A stretch of 6,070 nucleotides of DNA, from assembly GCA_002454125.1 (NCBI GenBank), contig DKII01000083.1:1-6070 (forward strand), in the 5' to 3' direction. Under the pieces are notes generated by a model. The model saw only the letters and a list, made by a program, of their open reading frames with translations, did no database searches and was not told the origin of the DNA. Position numbers and translations under genes: made by a program. This document shows, in pieces, positions 1 to 4,903 of this stretch (positions within the stretch are counted from its first letter, which is position 1; every line of letters starts with the position of its first letter). This DNA is from Novosphingobium sp. UBA6722. Its GTDB lineage: Bacteria; Pseudomonadota; Alphaproteobacteria; Sphingomonadales; Sphingomonadaceae.

Positions 1-309
1 GCCACCGCGCTGATCGATACCGGCAGCCGTATGGATGAAGTGATCTTCGAAGAGTTCAAGGGCACCGGCAACTCGGAAATCGTGCTCGACCGCAAGGTCG
101 CTGACAAGCGCATCTTCCCGGCGCTCGATGTCGGCAAGTCCGGCACCCGCAAGGAAGAGCTGCTGGTCGGCAAGGACAAGCTCAGCAAGATGTGGGTCCT
201 GCGCCGCATCCTGATGCAGATGGGCACGATCGATGCGATGGAATTCCTGCTCGACAAGATGAAGGATTCGAAGACCAACGAAGACTTCTTCGCGACGATG
301 AACCAGTAA
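1..309 (+). CDS. rho: Transcription termination factor Rho, C-terminal part (5' end outside window)
   Basis: Hexameric RNA-dependent ATPase/helicase that releases transcripts from RNA polymerase in the cytoplasm. Only the last 102 codons are present, in frame 1 from the first base, ending in TAA at 307-309. The fragment opens with ATALIDTGSRMDEVIFEEFK and aligns without gaps to the end of E. coli Rho as I remember it (about residues 317-419). The SGTRKEE motif holds the arginine equivalent to the arginine finger R366 of E. coli (codon 148-150), which completes the ATPase site of the neighbouring subunit. The DKRIFPALD segment and the terminal KTNEDFFATM helix are also typical. Nothing suggests damage. 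The next gene starts 9 nt downstream on the same strand with no terminator between, so the two are probably cotranscribed. Identity is near certain; the N-terminal RNA-binding domain is outside the window. Confidence 0.97.
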   Translation, partial: ATALIDTGSRMDEVIFEEFKGTGNSEIVLDRKVADKRIFPALDVGKSGTRKEELLVGKDKLSKMWVLRRILMQMGTIDAMEFLLDKMKDSKTNEDFFATMNQ

Positions 310-318
310 CGCCACCCC

Positions 319-834
319 GTGGCAGCCGACATCATCCTGATTGTTGGCTCCACCGGGGCCGGAAAGACCACTTACGCACGCCGCGTGGCCGAAGAGCTGG
401 GCGGCGTTCGCTTTTCGATCGACGAGTGGATGACCACGCTGTTCTGGGCCGACAGCCCGCAGCCGATCGAATTCCAGTGGACGATCGAACGGGTTCGGCG
501 CTGTGAGGCGCAGATCATGGAAACCGCCCGCCAGCTCGCGGCGCGCGGGGTGCCTGCGATCCTTGACCTGGGCTTCACCACCAAGGAGCACCGCGACACC
601 TTCCGCGCCTTTGCGGCGGAGGCCGGCCTCAGCGCGGCGGTGCACTTCATCGACGTACCCGCAGACGAGCGCTGGTTCCGCGTCAACCGCCGCAACAAGG
701 AGCGCGGGGAGACCTATGCCATGCAGGTCGACAGGCAGATGTTCGATTTCATGGACGCGATGTGGGAACCGCCGCTGGAGGCCGAATGGTCAGCGGGCGG
801 GGGCCTCAGGGTCGATGGTTCCGGCTCGATCTGA
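319..834 (+). CDS. P-loop ATPase/kinase-like protein (AAA_33, zeta-toxin-like fold)
   Basis: A 171-residue cytoplasmic P-loop protein of unknown substrate. Residues 10-18 (GSTGAGKTT) are a Walker A motif right after an N-terminal beta strand (ADIILIV). SIDEW (33-37) carries an Asp where small-molecule kinases of this fold often place a catalytic or substrate-binding acid. ILDLGF (81-86) looks like the Walker B strand. RVNRRNKERGETY (121-133) is an arginine-rich lid of the kind that binds ATP phosphates. Length and layout fit the AAA_33 group, which includes zeta-like kinases and chloramphenicol phosphotransferase-like enzymes. The start is GTG; it is the only start codon between the in-frame rho stop and the Walker A loop, and it has no clear Shine-Dalgarno sequence. 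Translation may be coupled to rho, 9 nt upstream. It ends tail to tail with the next gene, 2 nt apart. The family call is firm; the specific activity is unknown. Confidence 0.85.
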   Translation: MAADIILIVGSTGAGKTTYARRVAEELGGVRFSIDEWMTTLFWADSPQPIEFQWTIERVRRCEAQIMETARQLAARGVPAILDLGFTTKEHRDTFRAFAAEAGLSAAVHFIDVPADERWFRVNRRNKERGETYAMQVDRQMFDFMDAMWEPPLEAEWSAGGGLRVDGSGSI

Positions 835-836
835 CC

Positions 837-1235
837 CTAACCGGCCGCCGCCTGGAGCTGCGCCGCCATCATCTCCCACAGCTTGTTGACCGCCTTGACC
901 GGGCGGACCATCACCTTGAAATCGATGATCTTTCCGGCATCATCAAAGCGGATCAGGTCGATCCCGTTGACGTGGATTCCGTCGATCACGCAAGTGAACT
1001 CCAGCAGCGCGTCGTTGCCTTCGACAATCTCGCGGACATAGGTGAAGCTGTCATTGCCCAGCACCTTGGCCGCGCTCAGCAGGTACATCATGACCTTGGC
1101 CTTGCCCTCTTGCGGGCTGTGCACCACGGGTGAGTGGAACACGGCATCGTCAGCCAAGAGGGCCGAGAGCAAGTCGCGATCAGCGCCGCTTTCCATATAG
1201 GCATGCCAGGCGGCGACACCGGGGTGAGTGGACAT
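837..1235 (-). CDS. SnoaL-like / nuclear transport factor 2 (NTF2) family protein
   Basis: A 132-residue single-domain protein with the pattern of SnoaL-like NTF2-fold proteins: an N-terminal helix (WHAYMESGADRDLLSALLADD), then AVFHSPVVHSPQEGKAKVMMYL, and later strands LLEFTCVIDGIHVNGIDLIRF and GKIIDFKVMVRP. Such proteins form cone-shaped barrels that bind or isomerise small hydrophobic molecules. Family membership does not give a substrate. The ATG at 1233-1235 was chosen because it follows a strong Shine-Dalgarno sequence (AGAGGAG, 6-nt spacing) and because similarity-like sequence begins there. The reading frame stays open far upstream, to about position 2000, but that part is antisense to the hydroxylase gene and is low-complexity. 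It is transcribed divergently from the hydroxylase gene, 81 bp away, and converges with the kinase gene. No signal peptide is seen, so it is presumably cytoplasmic. Confidence 0.85.
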   Translation of the reverse strand: MSTHPGVAAWHAYMESGADRDLLSALLADDAVFHSPVVHSPQEGKAKVMMYLLSAAKVLGNDSFTYVREIVEGNDALLEFTCVIDGIHVNGIDLIRFDDAGKIIDFKVMVRPVKAVNKLWEMMAAQLQAAAG

Positions 1236-1241
1236 GAACGG

Positions 1242-1248
1242 CTCCTCT
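1242..1248 (-). promoter_or_regulatory. Shine-Dalgarno site of the SnoaL-like gene
   Basis: Read on the minus strand this is AGAGGAG, 6 nt before the ATG at 1235. It is one of the few strong ribosome binding sites in the window. It decides the start against much longer upstream extensions of the same open frame. Confidence 0.75.
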
Positions 1249-1258
1249 GCAGTCTGCA
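1248..1258. repeat. 11-bp palindrome in the divergent intergenic region
   Basis: TGCAGTCTGCA is a perfect inverted repeat of 5 bp around one central base. It lies in the 81-bp gap between the divergent SnoaL-like and hydroxylase genes and touches the Shine-Dalgarno site of the former. It could be a small operator, but a palindrome this short can arise by chance and I recognise no regulator for it. No convincing -35/-10 pair is visible in this gap on either strand. Confidence 0.3.
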
Positions 1259-1316
1259 ATCCGCCCGACAATGCCGCGACTTGCGCCAAAGTTCCAGTCT
1301 GCCCTAAGCCTGCCCG

Positions 1317-2453
1317 ATGAGCAGCGAGCGCCACGCCATCATAGCCGAAGGAATGCAGGCCCTGGCCGCGCGCGATCATGCCCGCGCGGCAGAGCTGTTG
1401 CGCTCCGTTGCCGCGGCGGAACCGCCGGCCGATTTTCCCTGGCCGGCGCTGGCCAATGTGGAACTGGCGCTGGGCCGCAACGATGCCGCCGAAGCAGCGA
1501 TCGACCGCCAGCTGGCCCAGGCGATCCGCGATGTCGGGGCACTGCTGCTGAAGGGCCTGCTGCGCGAGCGGGCCGGCGACGCCCGCGCGGCAATGAGCTT
1601 CTACCGCACGGCCCAGGCGCAGATGGCCTTTGATGGCCGTGTCCCGCCCGAACTGGCGCAGCTCGAGGCCCACGCGCGGGCCTATCTCGCCAGTGCCAGC
1701 GATGACTTTACCGGCCACTTGCTGGGCGAGCTGGGCGAGAACCTCAGTCCGGCCATGCGCGAGGCGGTCGATCTGCTCACCGGCAAGCGCCAGGTCTATC
1801 TGCAGCAGCCGACGATGTTCTACTATCCCGGCCTGCCGCAGCGACGGTTCTATGACCCGGCCGAATTCCCCTGGCTGGATGGCATGCTGGCACTGGTCCC
1901 GGCGATGCAGCAGGAATTGGCAGACGTGATTGCTGGCGGCGACCAGGGCTTTGATCCCTATGTCCGCCACAACCCGGACCGCCCCGCCCCGGCCAACCAC
2001 CTGCTTGAGCGCAAGGACTGGTCAGCCTTCTACTTCTGGCGCGATGGGGCAGTCGTTGCGGAAAATGCGCGCCGTTGCCCCGCCACCATGGCCGCGCTTG
2101 AACTGGCGCCGATGCCGGTCAGCCCGGGCCGCTCGCCCAATGCCCATTGGTCGAGCCTGCTGCCGGGGACCCATATCAAGCCTCACTGCGGCATGCTCAA
2201 CACGCGGTTGATCTGCCACATTCCGATCCGCACCGCCCCGAACTGCTGGCTGCGCGTCGGCAGCGACACCCGCTCCTGGGAGCCGGGGGTGCCGCTGATC
2301 TTTGACGATTCAATCGAGCACGAGGCGAAGAACGACGGGCCGCAACGCCGCGTCGTCCTGCTGTTCGAGATCTGGCGGCCCGAAGTGCCCGAGGAAGACC
2401 GCGCGGCGATCGCGCGGATCTTCCAGGCAATCGGCAGCTACGCCTCAGGCTAG
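1317..2453 (+). CDS. TPR-containing aspartyl/asparaginyl beta-hydroxylase family protein
   Basis: A 378-residue probable Fe(II)/2-oxoglutarate-dependent oxygenase. Residues about 5-105 are alanine-rich paired helices resembling tetratricopeptide repeats (e.g. ALAARDHARAAELLRSV and ALLLKGLLRERAGDARAAMSFY), probably for protein contacts. The C-terminal half is an Asp_Arg_Hydrox domain. IKPHCGMLNTRLICHIPI (287-304) supplies the first metal ligand, H290, and FDDSIEHEAKN (329-339) supplies the second, H335. R345 in the following strand sits where human AspH uses R735 to bind 2-oxoglutarate, and EIWRPE closes the domain. As in AspH, no third carboxylate ligand is apparent. No membrane anchor or signal peptide is present, so it is probably cytoplasmic. 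An in-frame TAA at 1305-1307 makes ATG 1317 the earliest start; no clear Shine-Dalgarno sequence precedes it. Its last 9 bp overlap the convergent dienelactone hydrolase gene. The substrate, protein or small molecule, is unknown. Confidence 0.9.
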   Translation: MSSERHAIIAEGMQALAARDHARAAELLRSVAAAEPPADFPWPALANVELALGRNDAAEAAIDRQLAQAIRDVGALLLKGLLRERAGDARAAMSFYRTAQAQMAFDGRVPPELAQLEAHARAYLASASDDFTGHLLGELGENLSPAMREAVDLLTGKRQVYLQQPTMFYYPGLPQRRFYDPAEFPWLDGMLALVPAMQQELADVIAGGDQGFDPYVRHNPDRPAPANHLLERKDWSAFYFWRDGAVVAENARRCPATMAALELAPMPVSPGRSPNAHWSSLLPGTHIKPHCGMLNTRLICHIPIRTAPNCWLRVGSDTRSWEPGVPLIFDDSIEHEAKNDGPQRRVVLLFEIWRPEVPEEDRAAIARIFQAIGSYASG

Positions 2454-3143
2454 ATTGGCGGCCAGGAAGGCGCGGGTCCGGCTGTCGGCCAGCTGAGCGC
2501 CAGCCTCGTCGCGGCGATCACCCATCTCGGCTGCGAAGCCGTGGTCCAGCCCTTCGTAATCGTGCAGCGTCACCTTGGGGTGGTTGTCCAGCCCGGCATG
2601 GATTGCCGCCTGCGCTTCGGGCCCAACGAAGTGGTCGGCGGTCGGGATGTGCAGCATCAGCGGATTGGCGATGGCGTGGCTTTCGCCCAGCATCTGATCG
2701 ATCATCACGCCGTAGTAACCGACCGAGGCATCGATATCGGTCCGTGCGGCCGCCATATAGGCCATCCGTCCGCCCAGGCAGTAACCGACCAGGCCGACCT
2801 TGCCGACGCCCTCGGTCCGGCGAATATGATGGATCGCGGCCTCGATGTCCTGAATGCCCAGGTCCGGATCGTACTGGCCGAAATAGCCGAAGGCTTCCTG
2901 CAGCTGCTCCGGCACATCGGGATCGAGCTCCACGCCCGGGGCAAAGCGCCAGAAGATATCGGGGGCGATCGCCAGATAGCCTTCGCTGGCCCAGGTTTCA
3001 CACTTCTGCTGGATCCCGGGATTCACCCCGAAGATCTCCGGAATCACGATGATCGCGGCCTTGGGAGTGCCAGCCGGACGGGCGACATAGGCGGGAATCT
3101 GGGCCGCGCCGTCAAGCGAGGGGAACTGGGTGTTGGTGGCCAT
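2445..3143 (-). CDS. Dienelactone hydrolase family protein (alpha/beta hydrolase)
   Basis: A 232-residue alpha/beta hydrolase, essentially the usual length for dienelactone hydrolases (about 230-240). The expected active-site residues are all present: E36 in PEIFGVN, nucleophile C122 in GYCLGG, D170 in TADHFVGP and H201 in DHGF. They match Glu36, Cys123, Asp171 and His202 of the Pseudomonas enzyme almost position for position. The family classically opens dienelactone to maleylacetate in chlorocatechol breakdown. Many bacterial members act on other esters or lactones, and no catabolic neighbours support the classical role here. The start at 3143 follows GGAG at 8-nt spacing and begins a typical N-terminus (MATNTQFPSLDGAAQIPAYVARP). 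The frame runs on upstream to 3356, but that would overlap the DUF6489 gene. Its stop lies inside the end of the hydroxylase gene. No signal peptide. Confidence 0.93.
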   Translation of the reverse strand: MATNTQFPSLDGAAQIPAYVARPAGTPKAAIIVIPEIFGVNPGIQQKCETWASEGYLAIAPDIFWRFAPGVELDPDVPEQLQEAFGYFGQYDPDLGIQDIEAAIHHIRRTEGVGKVGLVGYCLGGRMAYMAAARTDIDASVGYYGVMIDQMLGESHAIANPLMLHIPTADHFVGPEAQAAIHAGLDNHPKVTLHDYEGLDHGFAAEMGDRRDEAGAQLADSRTRAFLAANLA

Positions 3144-3181
3144 GGGGGAAGCTCCGCAGGGGTTTGGGGTCTTGTAGCGGC

Positions 3182-3209
3182 AATATGTCGCTTGGATGGA
3201 CTTTGCCAA
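3182..3209 (-). promoter_or_regulatory. Putative promoter of the dienelactone hydrolase gene
   Basis: Read on the minus strand: TTGGCA (3209-3204, 5 of 6 to the sigma-70 -35 consensus), a 16-nt spacer, then CATATT (3187-3182, 4 of 6 to TATAAT). Transcription would begin near 3175 and give a leader of about 30 nt carrying the GGAG ribosome binding site. It lies in the 133-bp gap between divergent genes. It is seen by eye only; alphaproteobacterial promoters are often weakly conserved. Confidence 0.4.
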
Positions 3210-3264
3210 GGCCCTGTGCCAGCTTTGCCGATGGAACTGGGCCGATGAAGCTGGTGTTGCGGGC

Positions 3265-3270
3265 AAGGAG
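3265..3270 (+). promoter_or_regulatory. Shine-Dalgarno site of the DUF6489-type gene
   Basis: AAGGAG lies 6 nt before the ATG at 3277. It selects that start over the in-frame ATG at 3196, which would add 27 residues (MDFAKALCQLCRWNW...) unlike the rest of the protein. Confidence 0.75.
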
Positions 3271-3276
3271 AATGCG

Positions 3277-3534
3277 ATGAAGATCAATGTCGAGGTTGAC
3301 TGCACCCCCGAAGAGGCGCGCACATTCCTGGGTCTGCCCGATGTCGGCAAGGCCAACCAGTTCTATATCGAGGCGATTTCCAAGGCGATGAAGGGTGCCG
3401 GCAATGTCGAGCAGATCCAGGACATCGCCAAGAACATCGCGCCGATGGGACAGATGGGCCTCAAGCTGTTCCAGCAATTTGTTGAGAATGGCGCGGCCTT
3501 CGCGGCCGGGGCCAAGAAGAAGTCGGACGACTGA
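3277..3534 (+). CDS. Small DUF6489-type protein
   Basis: An 85-residue protein of unknown function that I recognise, with moderate confidence, as a DUF6489 family member common in alphaproteobacteria. It opens with a beta-strand-like MKINVEVDCT and then PEEARTFLGLPDVGKANQFYIEAISKAMKG. A helical stretch, VEQIQDIAKNIAPMGQMGLKLFQQFVENGAAFAAG, follows, and the tail is charged (KKKSDD). The amphipathic helices could mediate self-association or membrane-surface contact, but this is inference; no signal peptide or transmembrane segment is seen. The start is fixed by AAGGAG at 6-nt spacing. It is divergent from the dienelactone hydrolase gene and lies 30 nt upstream of mnmE on the same strand without a terminator, so it probably heads or belongs to the mnmE-mnmG transcript. 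No plus-strand promoter stood out in the 133-bp upstream gap. Confidence 0.85.
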   Translation: MKINVEVDCTPEEARTFLGLPDVGKANQFYIEAISKAMKGAGNVEQIQDIAKNIAPMGQMGLKLFQQFVENGAAFAAGAKKKSDD

Positions 3535-3564
3535 GCCGATTTCCGCCGCCATCCCCGCCAGCCC

Positions 3565-4842
3565 ATGACTGACACGATCTTCGCCCTGTCGAGCGGTGCG
3601 CCGCCGGCCGCGATCGCGGTGGTCCGGGTCAGCGGCCCACAGGCTGGTGCGGCGCTGCAGGCCCTGGCGGGTCGTCTGCCGCCCGAACGGCGCGCCGTCG
3701 CAGCGACACTCCGCGATGGGGCCGGAGCATTGCTTGACCGGGCGCTGGTCCTATGGCTGCCCGGGCCCAGCACCGCCACGGGTGAGGACACGGCTGAACT
3801 GCACCTCCACGGCGGCCGGGCGGTCGTCGCCGCTGTCTCGGCTGCGCTGGCGGCGGTTCCGGGGCTGCGTGCAGCCGAGCCGGGCGAGTTCACCCGCCGT
3901 GCCTTCGCCAATGGCCGGATCGATCTGGCCGAAGCCGAGGGCCTGGCCGACTTGCTGAGCGCCGAAACCGAGTTGCAGCGTCAATCGGCGCTGGCCATGG
4001 CTGGCGGGGCCTTCTCGCGCCAGGTTGAGGCATGGCGGGAACAACTGCTCGGCCTGTCCGCCTCGGTCGAGGCCGTGCTCGACTTTGCCGACGAGGACGA
4101 TGTCGCGCTGCTGCCGGCCGATTTCCTCCAGCGGGTCGACGCCTTGCGGGCCCAGATTGCCACCTGGCTGGCGCGGCCGCGCGCCGAAGTGCTGCGCGAA
4201 GGCTTCCGGGTGGTCATCGCGGGCCCACCAAATGCCGGAAAAAGCACTTTATTCAATACTTTGGTACAATCCGAGGCAGCTATCGCGACCCCGATCGCCG
4301 GAACCACCCGCGATGTGCTGACGCGCCCCGTGGCCTATGCTGGCGTCCCGTTCCTTTTCGCCGACACGGCAGGTCTCCACGACGCAACCGATGATGTGGT
4401 TGAAGCGATCGGCATCGAACGCGCGCTTGAAGCCCTCGACCGGGCCGACCTGGTGCTGTGGCTGGGCCCCGAAGGCGAAGGGCCGGTGAACGCCTGGGAA
4501 GTGTCGGCGCAATGTGACCGGCCGCAGGGCGTTGCCAAACGCCACCCGCGCCATCGTGTTTCGGCGGTCAGCGGGGAGGGGATCGCGGGCCTCTTGGCCG
4601 ACCTGGTGGCAACTGCGCGCCAGGCTCTGCCCAAGCCCGGCGAGGCAGCGCTCAACCAACGCCAGCACGATCTGCTGCATGAGGCAGCGCGCGCGCTTCA
4701 GGCTGCTGAGGATGAGGTGGATCCCCTCCTGGTCGCCGAGGCGCTGCGGTTGGCGCGGGTCGCCTTTGATGGGCTGCTTGGCCGGACCACGACCGAAGAC
4801 ATGCTCGACGCGCTGTTCGGGCGCTTCTGCATCGGCAAGTAG
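3565..4842 (+). CDS. mnmE: tRNA modification GTPase MnmE (TrmE)
   Basis: Cytoplasmic GTPase that with MnmG adds the (carboxymethyl)aminomethyl group to C5 of wobble U34 in tRNAs reading NNA/NNG codons, using a folate one-carbon unit. It has 425 residues, slightly shorter than E. coli MnmE (454). Residues 1-115 are the folate-binding TrmE N domain (DTIFALSSG, EDTAELHLHGG, AEPGEFTRRAFANGRIDLAEAEGLADL). A helical domain carries the inserted G domain: G1 GPPNAGKS (220-227), G2 TPIAGTTRD (242-250), G3 DTAG (267-270), G5 SAVSG (333-337). The usual G4 NKxD is AQCD (315-318), keeping only the Asp. The C-terminal FCIGK ends in the conserved C-x-G-K motif with C422. The start has no good Shine-Dalgarno sequence; it follows the DUF6489-type gene by 30 nt. 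Codons 226-235 are unusually AT-rich. mnmG follows 61 bp downstream. Confidence 0.97.
   Translation: MTDTIFALSSGAPPAAIAVVRVSGPQAGAALQALAGRLPPERRAVAATLRDGAGALLDRALVLWLPGPSTATGEDTAELHLHGGRAVVAAVSAALAAVPGLRAAEPGEFTRRAFANGRIDLAEAEGLADLLSAETELQRQSALAMAGGAFSRQVEAWREQLLGLSASVEAVLDFADEDDVALLPADFLQRVDALRAQIATWLARPRAEVLREGFRVVIAGPPNAGKSTLFNTLVQSEAAIATPIAGTTRDVLTRPVAYAGVPFLFADTAGLHDATDDVVEAIGIERALEALDRADLVLWLGPEGEGPVNAWEVSAQCDRPQGVAKRHPRHRVSAVSGEGIAGLLADLVATARQALPKPGEAALNQRQHDLLHEAARALQAAEDEVDPLLVAEALRLARVAFDGLLGRTTTEDMLDALFGRFCIGK
4265..4270 (+). promoter_or_regulatory. Possible internal extended -10 element inside mnmE
   Basis: TACAAT (5 of 6 to TATAAT) is preceded by TGG at 4262-4264, giving an extended -10 pattern (TGn-TATAAT-like). 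It sits at the end of a 32-bp stretch (4239-4270) with only 8 G/C bases. No TTGACA-like -35 is found at the right distance. It could serve as a secondary start for mnmG and downstream genes, or be a by-product of local AT-rich codons. Confidence 0.25.
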
Positions 4843-4861
4843 CGCAAGCGGTCGCAAAACC

Positions 4862-4877
4862 TGTTCCACGTGAAACA
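4862..4877. other. parS: parS centromere-like site (ParB-binding palindrome)
   Basis: TGTTCCACGTGAAACA matches the chromosomal parS consensus TGTTNCACGTGAAACA at every defined position. The two 8-bp half-sites are inverted repeats with one mismatch, at the variable base. ParB (Spo0J) loads and spreads at such sites, and ParA and SMC then act to segregate and organise the origin region. The site lies in the mnmE-mnmG gap. In alphaproteobacteria mnmG is usually followed by rsmG, parA and parB near oriC, exactly where parS sites are expected. The parAB genes themselves are outside the window. Chance occurrence of a full match in 6 kb is very unlikely. Confidence 0.88.
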
Positions 4878-4882
4878 TCGCT

Positions 4883-4895
4883 CGGCTAAAGGCCG
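4883..4895 (+). repeat. Small hairpin over the weak mnmG ribosome binding site
   Basis: CGGC-TAAAG-GCCG can form a 4-bp GC stem with a 5-nt loop, 8 nt before the mnmG start. It contains AAAGG (4888-4892), the only Shine-Dalgarno-like run there, 11 nt from the ATG. The stem is too short and lacks the T-tract of a terminator. Pairing could modestly lower initiation, but this is inference. Confidence 0.25.
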
Positions 4896-4903
4896 CAGCA
4901 CGC

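Noticed and set aside
319..834. Zeta-type toxin of a toxin-antitoxin pair
   Set aside because: No small antitoxin gene is adjacent. The neighbours are rho and a convergent SnoaL-like gene, so a general kinase of the same fold is more likely.
815..850. Bidirectional terminator between the convergent kinase and SnoaL-like genes
   Set aside because: Only 4-bp pairings with long loops can be drawn and there is no T-tract.
1281..1316. Promoter with TTGCGC (1281-1286) giving a leaderless hydroxylase mRNA
   Set aside because: The -10 candidate near 1304 (CTAAGC) is a poor match, so the idea rests only on the missing Shine-Dalgarno sequence.
1236..2000. Upstream extension of the SnoaL-like reading frame on the minus strand (would give 387 residues)
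   Set aside because: It is antisense to the hydroxylase gene, has arginine/glutamine-rich composition with no recognisable domain, and ignores the strong Shine-Dalgarno site at 1242-1248.
2541..3248. Long plus-strand open frame (235 codons) antisense to the dienelactone hydrolase gene
   Set aside because: The opposite strand encodes a complete hydrolase with all active-site residues. This frame has no recognisable motifs and is explained by high GC content.
3196..3276. Longer start of the DUF6489-type gene at 3196
   Set aside because: AAGGAG at 3265-3270 is correctly spaced for 3277, and the extra residues look like translated leader; they also cover the putative promoter of the divergent gene.
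3144..3356. Longer dienelactone hydrolase start at 3356
   Set aside because: It would overlap the DUF6489-type gene head to head by about 80 bp. The family N-terminus and GGAG site support 3143.
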